A DNA stretch of 10,611 nucleotides from Lunasporangiospora selenospora (taxonomy: Eukaryota > Mortierellomycota > Mortierellomycetes > Mortierellales > Mortierellaceae), in NCBI GenBank assembly GCA_015680635.1, contig JAABOA010000928.1, positions 1 through 10,611 of the forward strand, given 5' to 3'. The first letter of the stretch is position 1. Every line of letters starts with the position of its first letter. The notes under the pieces are model-generated. The model searched no databases. It was not told the origin of the DNA and worked only from the letters and a program-made list of their open reading frames with translations. A program made the position numbers and the translations under genes. Of this stretch, positions 1 through 8,274 are shown piece by piece.

Positions 1-204
1 GAGTGAGCGAGTGAGAGGAAGAGAGAGAGAAGCATATGTAGTGTATGAAGCATATGAAGCCAACAGGGCATGAGTGGGCGGGCAAATGGCTCAAATGGTG
101 TGACAAGGCAATGAGATTGCATTTGTGTCGATATTGATCTAGAGTAGGAGGCGACGGATTGTGCCATCCGCCGCAGCCCACGCGCATGTTAGAGAGAATG
201 AGAG

Positions 205-230
205 GAGAGAGAGAGAGAGAGAGAGAGAGA
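205..230. repeat. (GA)n dinucleotide microsatellite
   Basis: There are about 13 uninterrupted GA units, flanked on both sides by imperfect GA-rich DNA (roughly 180-390). It lies inside the presumed Opi1 first intron. Confidence 0.9.
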
Positions 231-670
231 ACACGGGTAGGGGGAGGGGGGAGGGAAAGGGGAAGGAGAGTGAAAGAGGAGCCAGCTGGAGCATGAGAAA
301 GAAAGAGAGACCTCGCTGAGGTTATCCATGACTAGAGACAGGGCAAGAAGACACGGGTGGAGAAGAGAGAAAGAGAGAGAGCCAAATGTTGGTCTCGGCC
401 AGTGCCAATGCTATGGCGTGCACCGCCTATCTGAGCGCAACATGTGTTTGGTGCACATGTGCTCTCAATCCACCCTTCCTCCGTGCCCATGCCATGCAAG
501 GTATGAAAAGGAAAGGGTGGCCCATGGCATGGTCAATCCAAACAATCGCTCACAGCAAAAAAAAAGTGGAAAAAAAGCGCGTGCTTGTTGCTGTTGTTGT
601 CCCCAACCAAAATGTTGCTTGGCCCTTGGACTCGTTTTCTCTCTCGAGCTCTCTCTTCCTCCACATTGCA

Positions 671-686
671 GACACACACACACACA
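671..686. repeat. (AC)n dinucleotide microsatellite
   Basis: This is a short run of about 8 AC units in the presumed Opi1 intron, unlike the GA/TC type that dominates elsewhere in the window. Confidence 0.8.
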
Positions 687-775
687 TCCTTAGTGTGTAT
701 TTACACGCGCAAATAATGCGCTCGTGCTCAAATGGCCCGCAAGGGCTAGCGTGAGGTATGGTCGACATTCTTTAC

Positions 776-1210
776 CTTTACTAAGTTGCTGTTCTGTTTG
801 GTCGTCTCGTAGGCCTTGAGTGCTGAGGTGACCAGGGGCAGGCTTGACATGCGAGAGATAAACGGCGCTGAGGGGGCAGCGGCCGAATCCTCCGAGGCTT
901 GGGTACCGGCGCCATTGGCCATGTCACCCAGGGCCTCGGCAGCCAACTGTTCTGCAGCATCGAGCTGGCCCGAAGCGGAGGATCGGTTGCGGGTTGAAGT
1001 AGGGAACCGAGAGTCTTCTAGCTCTTCAAACTCGTCGTCGGAAGAGTGCGAGTGGTGGTGGTGTTCAGGAGCCGATGACGGTGGCTGAGAAGGGTCGTTG
1101 AGGTCGAGCGGATCATGGTCGAGGTCCTGTTCGCCCCCTTGTTGGCAGAGATGGGATATGGACATTGGCTGGGACTTTTGGTTGTGGTCCCTTGCAGGTG
1201 CTGGAGGCAT
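776..1210 (-). CDS. opi1: Opi1-family transcriptional regulator, first coding exon (partial gene)
   Basis: This exon encodes 145 residues, starting at the ATG at 1210 and ending in phase 0 at a GTAAAG donor (775-770). Residues 84-98 (DAAEQLAAEALGDMA) and 117-139 (beginning FISRMSSLPLVTSALKAYE) resemble the conserved core of fungal Opi1 proteins, which normally continues with a YGAEMVES-like segment. That segment is not in the window, so the next exon must lie beyond the left edge. In yeast, Opi1 represses phospholipid-synthesis genes and is held at the ER by phosphatidic acid and the VAP protein Scs2. An acidic stretch at residues 58-67 (DDEFEELEDS) could be a degenerate FFAT (VAP-binding) motif, but the second aromatic residue is missing. 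A His run sits at 50-55. The frame stays open upstream to an ATG at 1627, but that extension is mostly microsatellite, so I prefer 1210. The family call is from remembered homology. Confidence 0.72.
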
Positions 1211-1283
1211 GATGTTCAATGTGTGGGAGACTGTATGGGGGTGAAGGATGGCGTGGATCCGGAGGAAGAGAGAAAAAGGGGAT

Positions 1284-1294
1284 GGGGGGGGGGG
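1284..1294. repeat. G11 homopolymer
   Basis: Eleven consecutive G on the plus strand (C on the transcribed-like minus strand) lie about 75 nt upstream of the Opi1 ATG, in the likely 5' leader. Confidence 0.85.
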
Positions 1295-1399
1295 TGACAG
1301 GAGGACAGGAGCGATAATCCGGCTCTTTGGGGTAGGTTGAGAAAGAGAAAGAGGAGAGTCAATTCTATGTGAGAGGAGGATGGCTAAAATGGAAGAAGG

Positions 1400-1590
1400 T
1401 GTATGAGATGGAAGTGTGGATGGATGGATGAATAGAAGAGTGTGATAGATGGAAGTGGGGATGAATGGATGAATGGAGGTGTTTGATGGATGGAAGGGTG
1501 GGTAGTTGAATGGATGGATGGATGGATGGATGGATGGATGAATGGATGGATGAATGAATAGAATGGATAAATGGAATGGATGGAATAGAG
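1400..1590. repeat. (ATGG)n tetranucleotide repeat, imperfect, perfect core about 1510-1540
   Basis: Plus-strand ATGG units (CCAT on the minus strand) fill this stretch, with ATGA and ATAG variants at both edges and a perfect core of nearly eight units. It lies upstream of the Opi1 ATG, in its likely leader or promoter. Read on the minus strand in frame with Opi1 it gives a repeating HPSI pattern. A 4-base repeat of this sequence has no stop codon in any minus-strand frame, so the open frame by itself is no sign of translation. Confidence 0.9.
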
Positions 1591-1938
1591 AAAATGGACG
1601 ATGGCGATGATGAGTTTGAAAGAGCAAAAGAAAAAAGAAAAAAGAGAAAAGAGAAAAGGAGAAAAAAGAGAAAAAGATATGGAGGAAATGGCTTTTGGAT
1701 CAGAAGAGAGACTCTCTTGCGCGTGAGAGTGTCGTTCTAGAAGAGAAGGAGAGCTCGTGGAGAGAAAAGGACGGGTGGGTGGGGAAACAAGAGGAAGAAG
1801 AGAGAGAGACAGAGAGGCACAGGCACACATAATCTCACAAAGTTGTGGGGTAGAAAGGCCGTTCTTCTTCACATCAGGGAGAGAGAGAGAGCACATGGAC
1901 CTCCTTGGTGCTATTGAGCTTGTCCGGCCCTGTCTGTC

Positions 1939-1945
<7 letters not shown>

Positions 1946-1970
<25 letters not shown>
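1946..1970. repeat. (TC)n dinucleotide microsatellite
   Basis: About 12 TC units are preceded by interrupted CTGTCTCT units from about 1931. This tract is pyrimidine-rich on the plus strand, the opposite of the other GA tracts in the window. Confidence 0.9.
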
Positions 1971-2431
1971 GCTAACTCGAAACTCTTCTACAAACTTGTA
2001 CAGACATATGACAACCCAGTCATGGGCCTTATCCTATTCGCTCCCTCTTGCACTCGTGTGCTTCGAGCCAGAGAGAAAGAGAGAAAGAGAAAAAAAAAAA
2101 AAAGACGGTGTCGTCCGCACGATCCGAGGAGGGTGGGGAAGAAACAGAGACTGGGACGATACAATAATGCGCTTTGACTGATCCGCAAAAAATAAAATAA
2201 AAAAAAAGGTCCACACCTCCCCATCCAAAATGCCCAGCAACGACCAAACCAAAAGGGCAAGAGCCCGGGCGGAGGTATGATCTACCGATGGGTGACCGGG
2301 CTGCAATTGCCTGCTCTGGAAATTGCAACACCGAACATGATGTAGCATTCTGAATTGCAAATGGGACACATGTGTCTCTGTTCGGAGTGGCGTTCTTGGC
2401 CCTGCAAAAGCAAAGACTCCAACGACCCAAA

Positions 2432-2432
2432 G

Positions 2433-2464
<32 letters not shown>

Positions 2465-2466
2465 AG
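2432..2466. repeat. (GA)n dinucleotide microsatellite
   Basis: About 16 GA units in the gene-poor region upstream of Opi1, followed directly by GAATGG. It matches the GA/TC class seen at 205-230 and 1946-1970. Confidence 0.9.
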
Positions 2467-3859
2467 AATGGTAGTAAAAAAGATCCACGGACGCGATGGA
2501 TTGGCAAGCTCTTGTTTGCCTGCCCACACAAAGAGTCAAACGGGCGGCACGGTCGACACTGGGGATATGCGCTTGACCCGAATTTCACATGGCAAAATCT
2601 CTCTGTGCCAGCCACCTGTTCCCTGACCTGGCATATTGCTCTGTCGGTTCTCCCTTTTCCCATCCTTTTTGTGTGTACATGTTGTGTGTGCGTCAGGTGT
2701 ACATGAACATCGAAGGGGTCCCATTCAAGCGACTACTCCACCAGACAAAGGAGTCAAGATGCCAGAGAAAAAGAGACTTTCCAACAGACACACTCAGACT
2801 CTGTCTCTCTCTTCCTCCACCGGAGAATTAGCCCCATCTCGGAGCTCTCACGTGTGTTTTGGTGCTACCCTATCCCTGGCTCCTCCTCTCCTGGACTCTC
2901 AAGATCACACCCATCATCTTTAGCAAAGAAAGAAAGAGAAAAGGAAAAACAAACATGGAATAAAAAAACTTATCTGGGTGCAGATCGTGGCGATGGACCA
3001 ATAAGAACTATGCGCAGTGGGATGTAGCCATTTGGCCTCTCTCTTTACCTGCGATAAGCTCTTTTTTTTTTTTCTGACCCAGAGCCAGAAAACCATCCAT
3101 ATCCCCGTAACAATAATCTCAGCATCTTGCATTTGGCAGGCAGAGACAGTCGTACACACACGTGTGCATACCTTGCCCCGTCACGTCCGTGGCGCTGTTT
3201 TTTTTTTTCGTCCATCTCTGTGGTGGTCAACTGTGTCGACTCAACCGGGCCGACATTAGGATGACAGAGATGAGAAGAGTGCGCCAGGGTATGGAGAAGA
3301 AGGGGGTACGATCCATTGCCCCATTCTCCACCTCCACAAACACATACAACACAACAGTGGAGAGAAGAGTGGGGAAAGAGCCCTTTTCCTGTTAGTCCTC
3401 GCCCAGCAGCCTCTTCTCCCACACTCTCCTCTTGGCCCTGATACCTCCGCCAGGTACACATCCCCGCCCAGCCGTGCCTCATTTTCCCGTGCCTGCGTGT
3501 CAGTGTGCCTGGGCCGTTGTTGTGTTGTGGCTAAAGGCTAAAGGTGCCCCCTTTCCAAAGGTTGCCGAACACGACTGGTATGAACACTGCTGTCGGGGCC
3601 CAGCCTCGCCTTCATTTACACAAAACAAACATGTCGCCAACCCTGACCATTACGCTCCTGTATGGTTCTATCAATTTTGTATGCCAAGATGGGCGCTACA
3701 TGGTTCAGGTTAGGACTTGGGCCGGAAACTCGGGTGGACTAGGATGGATTTGCATCTGATTCCTGCACACACCTGCTTCCTTGCTCCCTTCACACACTCC
3801 CATCCCCATTCCCATCCCACTCTCTCACACACACTGTAGCCCCCCAATGCTTCTTTCCC

Positions 3860-3871
3860 ATGCATATGCAT
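3860..3871. repeat. 12-bp perfect palindrome ATGCATATGCAT
   Basis: The palindrome lies about 75 nt past the INTS13 stop codon, in its 3' flank. An AT-rich TTATTATTATTATC stretch (about 3914-3927) sits between it and the stop. It could be a protein-binding site or chance in AT-biased flank. Confidence 0.6.
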
Positions 3872-3945
3872 AATACACGAGCGAGTCGGTCTCGGGGTTG
3901 TCCTCGTCCTTTGTATTATTATTATCATCGCTCTACCATTACCGT

Positions 3946-6900
3946 TTACTTGGAGAATCCACCATTCTCAGACACGGGTGTCCGTCCCGCATAATCCTGG
4001 AGTCGACGTCGTTTCGTTGCCAAGTTCTTGGCTGCCAACAACATCCGTTGCTGGGCAACTGGGTCCATGATTGGTGCTGCCGGGTGGAGCATCGTGGCCA
4101 GATTCGTTACAGGTGCTGGAGGTGCCGTGACAGAATCAAGCGAATGCATCGTGTTCAATAACGCGGCCACCGACGTGCCTTGCGACCCTCGCGTGCCCCA
4201 ATACGCCTTAAGTAAACAGCCATCCTCTCCTAGTTGTGCAAGGTAATCCTGTTCCGACTCTTCTACCTCCTCCCTGTTGGGGGGTTTCGTGACAAGGTAG
4301 GGGACCGGCTGGTTTTTACCTGTTAAACTAAGCAGAATGTCACCACTCGGCCCGAGGGTGGGCGGCTCATTGACGTTCATGCCAAAGCCCATGTCATCAC
4401 CACTGGCACTGTTGGGGTTAGGACTGTTGTTGACGTTATGTCCTCCACCTCGGAAGCCTCCAGGTCCTCCACGACCACGACCTCCACGTTCGCCTCTTGG
4501 ATTGTTGAACCGCCCTCCTCCTGCTCCACCTGCTCCACCGCCACCACCGCCACCTCGACCGAATTGACCACCACGTCCTGCACCACCCATATTGGCGCCT
4601 CCTCGGCCACCTCCCTGTTGTGGGCTACCCTTGTTCTTGTTCCAGACATCATCTCCGCTGTCCACTACAGGCGAGACCCCGGCTTCATTACTGTTGCTAG
4701 CGCTGCTCGAGATGGCAAGTCTTCGGTTGGGCGTCAACATGGTCTGCTTCACAGTACTGTGGTCGACACCTTTAGGTGTAACCTTTGTCGCAATGAGCTT
4801 GGCCGCCTTGAGTCGGCGTAATATTTCACAATCAATAGATTTAAATAGAGGAAGAGAAAAAAAGAGTTATGATTGTGTTAGAAAACAAAAAGGTCACCCT
4901 TTCTACAATGATACACAAAGGATAGACAAGAAGAAGGCCATTACTTCAGCGTGACTAGGAGAGACTGTCTTGAAGCGCTGTCCAATCATCCAAAGGTCCG
5001 CCAAGATGGCCTGTGCACTCTCGCGGAATGTTTGTTGATATGATGGTGTCGCCTGATGTTGCTGTTGCTGCGGGAAACCCCCTTGGGAGACATTGGCCGC
5101 CGTCAAGACATAGCCGGGATCTCCCGGTAGCTGCAGTGGACGCGCGTCCGCGACCAAGTTGTCCAGGACGTTGCCGATGACAGAAAATCCCTGGGCGTCC
5201 ACACTACTCTTGCAAATCACATCTCGGATCTGTCGAATATGCAAGTCGTGTGCCGGCTAGTTCATTTTAAAAAGGAGACGGATATATTAATATGAGTGGA
5301 TATATTTGGCGTGTTTGACTAAAAAGTCATTGATTACATTAGACTTACAAAGATTGGGTGCTTGCGTTCGCCCTCCCATTGGACGAGCCACCGCGTCTCG
5401 ACATCAAGTCTCGAGGTTGTGTGAACTAGGGACATATTCACTCCAAGAGAGCTTGATCCTTCCGCCCCTGATAAGTGGGGAGCGTTTTCATCAATGACCG
5501 CAGTCGGTTGCTTGACATTTGAAGGTGACACCTCGGTGAATGTGTTTCCATCTCGAGTAAAGGAATCGGCTCCAAAAGCGATACTGTTGGGCCGGATAAT
5601 GCTCTCCAGAAACTCCTATTTTTTTTAAAAAAAAAGGAAAAGAGTCAACCAAGGCCACATCCACAGAGCTATCGAATCCATCACTGTAAATTCTATATTC
5701 ACCTTGACTCGTGTCTCGTCCACTACGGATTCTGGTTTCCGCTTTAATGCAGAATGAACCGTCGATTCCAATGCCTTGAAGTCTTGCGAGTCTGAGGCTC
5801 CTTCAAGACAATGAATAAACAGCTGTCCCTGATGGTCAAAGAGCGCCATCTTGGCAACCGTATCCTCTTCGTTTTCTGTCAAGAGATGGACTGCACCTTA
5901 AAGACCGGTCCGATTAATTTTAGCACATATTTGCATTCAAATGACCTAAAGAATAGGCAAATACATCTGATCCTTACCCTGGCTTGTATATGGTGAGAAT
6001 GAGGCACTATAGGTTGATGGCGATATAGATGCAAGATGGGCACAGAGTGTAGGTAGTGCAGCTATCAGAGAACATACAGGTCAGTAAAAAAAAAAAAAAA
6101 AGGTGTAAGGTGACAACATATCGAGAATGAGCACAAAGAATTTGATCCGCCTATCGACTTACGTATATCCTTGCCAATCTTGGAGCAAAACTCCATCCTC
6201 GCCATTCCTCGGGCATCCCACGGGCAAGTTTCCAGGAATCCCTCTGCTGGACCTTCTTCAGTCACACTCTTTGGATTAAGTAGCGTCTTCAAGTGATCGC
6301 ACCTGTAAAACACATCCATGAGCGCATCCTTTTCCAAAGAGTTGTGGACTCGGACAAGTTGCACGTCCTTGTTTTGTTGAAGGTACAGGTTTGTCAGCGC
6401 CTCTACTACTGAAGATTCGCTTGTTGATCTTATGGTGTACACAGAAGCCGTACATGTCCGTGATATCTAATCCATGGAAGGGATACCGAGAATAAACCCA
6501 ATGATTAGGTACTCTTTCCAGTAAGCAACATCGCGTTTCTGTCAGACGTAGTTGGGTATTTGCCTCTTCTCGAATAACATCTTTTTGTGTAATAGATGGA
6601 AGGGTTGATATCCGCACAATATCTACATGGATATTGGTGATCCTATCATGGTCAAGCAGTATTATCAGTATTCCCAATGCAGTGAGAGAGTTTTTAGAAT
6701 GCGGAAAAGAAGAATAATCATACTTGCTACTCCTGATAGTTTCACTTAGACTAGATAGAGCTGCATCCAGCCATTCTCTTAGATCGTGTCCGTCAAACAG
6801 CCACGAGCCCTTGTTGACACCCTCGCTCGATGGGTCGTCAACCATCTCTGAATCCTCGTCTCGAGTTGACTCATCTCTTTCTGGATCTGCCAACACCAAC

Positions 6901-7811
6901 ACAATGGTAGCGCTCATCCTGGTATGACTGATCCCGTATTGAACCGACAATTGCGCGGATCCAGACAGAGATTGTGCCTGTAGAGTGGGTCCTTGGGTTC
7001 CTGCATGCTGAGAAGCCGGTTCCAAAAGTTGTGCGATGGCTCCTTGTAGTGCCTGCTCGATCCAGTGCTTCGCGTCCGATTCTGTCACCTCGACAGAGGT
7101 TGAATCTTCCTCTGCACTGGCATCCTGGATCTGGAGGATCTGGAGCTGAGACGCGATCTAACAGATATAGTTCAACCCATGGTAATTTCAGTATCCACGC
7201 GTGGTAGTTTGGCTCAGGTCAAGTTCATGACCTCCCCCCCCCCAAAAAAAAAGTTGGCTCGCATACAAATGCTAGACTCTGTTCTGAAGGTGACCAAGTG
7301 TTTAACACGGAGCTCTCTCGAATCAATGCTCCAGGGGCGGCATGTACTGATATCTATAGTGAATCCGATAGACACATTAGCGACGAGCCTCCTCATTGAT
7401 CCATGTACTTTAACAGAAGAAAAGAAAGAGAAAGGTAAAGCCTACTTGTGTCTTTTGTCCAATAGGGGCGAGCTCTCCAACAAGACGCGAGTAATGCAGT
7501 GCAGCATGGAAGAACGTCGTCCACATGGAGCATGGCTCCAGCACGAGGCCCACCTCATCTTCTAGTAGAATACGACATTGATAATGATCCCGGTTACCAA
7601 GACGACGACATTACATTCTCGGTCGAGACAATCTTTCTTTTCATGCGACATGATTCCTCAACTCACAAAAGCCTTTGGCCTCTCCTTTTATCATCCCATC
7701 TTTAAAAGACGCACCATCTTCATTCTCCTGTGATACAGTTGGGTCGCAGCACAGTCTCTCGCGCGCCCACTGGCTGTGGTCTAGTACCAAGACTGTCCTG
7801 TTGATGTTCAT
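3946..7811 (-). CDS. INTS13: Integrator complex subunit 13 (Asunder) homologue, 11 exons
   Basis: Exons, high to low: 7811-7715, 7561-7446, 7353-7267, 7157-6724, 6642-6487, 6428-6163, 6061-5978, 5896-5703, 5615-5349, 5256-4945, 4806-3946. All junctions keep phase and the model gives about 957 residues against about 706 in human. The start reads MNINRTVLVLDHSQW, like the human N-terminus with TVFVVDH. Other segments that line up with remembered human INTS13 are EPCSMWTTFFHAALHYSRL, SSVLNTWSPSEQSL, MALFDHQGQLFIHCLEG and RRRLQDYAGRTPV near the C-terminus. In animals INTS13 is nuclear, has a von Willebrand A-like N-terminal half, pairs with INTS14/INTS10, and its C-terminus binds the Integrator cleavage module that processes snRNA and other Pol II transcripts. 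Residues 736-793 are an RGG-rich segment I do not recall from animal proteins. Exons 5, 6 and 11 have the least certain boundaries. No expression data were available. Confidence 0.82.
4441..4614 (-). other. RGG/Gly-rich segment within INTS13
   Basis: About 58 residues (736-793 of the model) consist almost only of Gly, Arg and a few Ala, Asn, Phe and Pro, with GGRGG, GRGGQFGRGG, RGERGGRGRGG and GGFRGGG units and a run of seven Gly. RGG boxes of this type usually bind RNA or are Arg-methylated in other proteins; that is family knowledge and not shown here. It is flanked by Ser/Asn-rich, probably disordered sequence, and lies between the conserved body and the conserved C-terminal motif. Confidence 0.85.
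6086..6101. repeat. Poly(A)/poly(T) run in INTS13 intron 6
   Basis: About 16 A on the plus strand, which is a U run in the INTS13 transcript. It lies 25-40 nt before the GATAG acceptor and probably acts as its pyrimidine tract. Confidence 0.8.
6643..6723 (-). other. INTS13 intron 4 (81 nt, frame-preserving, no stop)
   Basis: The intron starts GTATGA and ends GATAG. It is 81 nt long and open in the host frame, so retention would add 27 residues without a frameshift. Splicing is favoured because it joins SETIRSSK directly to ITNIHVDIVRI, which fits the expected beta strand of the INTS13 fold, and because the intron would encode an unrelated hydrophobic stretch. Confidence 0.65.
7234..7252. repeat. 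C10-A9 homopolymer junction in INTS13 intron 3
   Basis: Ten C are followed by nine A on the plus strand, so the intron reads T9-G10 shortly after its GTATGC donor. Such a tract is prone to length errors, but being intronic it does not affect the reading frame. Confidence 0.85.
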
Positions 7812-8017
7812 TCAAGTAGATGTGACCTCTTCTCCCGGTGGAATGCAAGGAACAGAGAATAAAGTAAGAAAAAAAAAGGTCCACCACCATTGGTGGACTG
7901 AAATAAGTCAATTTCAGCCACAACTTGAGGGACATCCTTCCCTTTATCTGCTGCACTCCACCATCCCTTTTCAAATTGCTCCGATCGCAGCACTCTTTTC
8001 GCCACCTCCACTACCAT
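7808..8017 (-). other. Upstream ORF overlapping the INTS13 start (ATGA)
   Basis: An ATG at 8017 opens a 69-codon frame whose TGA (7810-7808) overlaps the INTS13 ATG (7811-7809) as ATGA. The first 45 or so residues (from MVVEVAKRVLRSEQFEK) have mixed composition, then the frame runs through a T tract giving FFFLLYS. If the leader includes it, it could reduce INTS13 translation or allow reinitiation. It matches no protein I know and could be chance or a promoter stretch. Confidence 0.35.
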
Positions 8018-8274
8018 CACAATGTGTCATTTCCCATGCCCTGCTTTCAAAGAGTGTGATATAAACGAGTATTTCTCCTATATCAGTTGTCAAAGTAGGG
8101 TTCAAGCTGCTTCAGAGCAAATCTCTTGCCTGTGATTTTGAATGGTACCAATCTCAAAACGAGTCGATTTTTTTTAATAGTGGTCGGTAAAAGTACAGTT
8201 CTTTGCCTCGCCCAGTGCTGCACTAGTAATGCAAGCTATGGAACAAAAGAGAAAAATAATAAAAGAGTATGCAT
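7812..8274 (-). promoter_or_regulatory. Intergenic region: INTS13 promoter/leader and SANT gene 3' flank
   Basis: These 463 bp separate two tandem minus-strand genes and must hold the end signals of the SANT gene and the start signals of INTS13. Just after the SANT stop the minus strand reads a T/A-rich CTTTTATTATTTTTCTC stretch, a plausible 3'-end signal. Closer to INTS13 there is a 69-codon upstream ORF (8017-7808) and a T-rich tract near 7869-7877. I see no clear TATA box. Confidence 0.5.

Larger units (their letters stand above)
1..775 (-). other. First intron of the Opi1 gene (continues beyond the left edge)
   Basis: Reading leftward, the intron begins with GTAAAG directly after the AAG codon of the Opi1 exon. 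I find no stretch in 1-770 on the minus strand that could encode the expected continuation of the Opi1 core, so the intron is at least 775 nt. The DNA is strongly purine-biased on the plus strand, with (GA)n near 205-230 and (AC)n near 671-686. Several short open frames here look like products of the low complexity and not genes. Confidence 0.55.
1211..3945. other. Gene-poor 2.7 kb region: Opi1 leader/promoter and INTS13 3' flank
   Basis: I recognise no protein, tRNA or rRNA gene here on either strand. The open frames are short, overlap one another and are rich in Ser/Leu/Phe or Arg/Glu from the CT/GA tracts. The region holds the ATGG repeat (1400-1590), an A/G-only stretch around 1620-1700, (TC)n (1946-1970), an A run near 2090-2103, (GA)n (2432-2466), T runs at 3061-3073 and 3199-3208, and two CACGTG palindromes (2849-2854, 3159-3164). 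INTS13 transcripts should end near its right edge, and Opi1 transcription should start somewhere in its left half. No start site can be pinned down. Confidence 0.6.

Noticed and set aside
1892-1897. CACATG as an inositol/choline-responsive element for Opi1
   Set aside because: Only the six-base core matches; the flanks do not fit the CATGTGAAAT consensus and the core is common by chance.
2029-2663. Long minus-strand frames of 166 and 209 codons in the gene-poor region
   Set aside because: They overlap in different frames, are dominated by Ser/Leu/Phe runs from GA/TC and poly(A) tracts, and resemble no protein I know.
3432-3713. Plus-strand 93-codon frame with Cys/Trp-rich sequence
   Set aside because: No homologue comes to mind, there is no promoter or splice context, and the composition is that of ordinary intergenic DNA.
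4337-4821. Overlapping plus-strand frames rich in Pro or Ser/Thr opposite INTS13 exon 11
   Set aside because: They are antisense shadows of the Gly/Arg-rich coding sequence; the minus-strand frame has the conserved INTS13 tail.
7354-7440. A closer acceptor (TTAAAG near 7402) for INTS13 intron 2
   Set aside because: It leads to a TGA after four codons in the required phase. The ACTATAG acceptor at 7354 gives the conserved SSVLNTWSPSEQ segment.
7676-7714. Stronger-looking GTGAGT donor downstream of the chosen GTGCGT donor of INTS13 exon 1
   Set aside because: Joining it to the exon 2 acceptor makes a TAA stop at the junction, while GTGCGT keeps the frame into DEVGLVLEPCSMW. The uS17 intron also starts GTGCGT.
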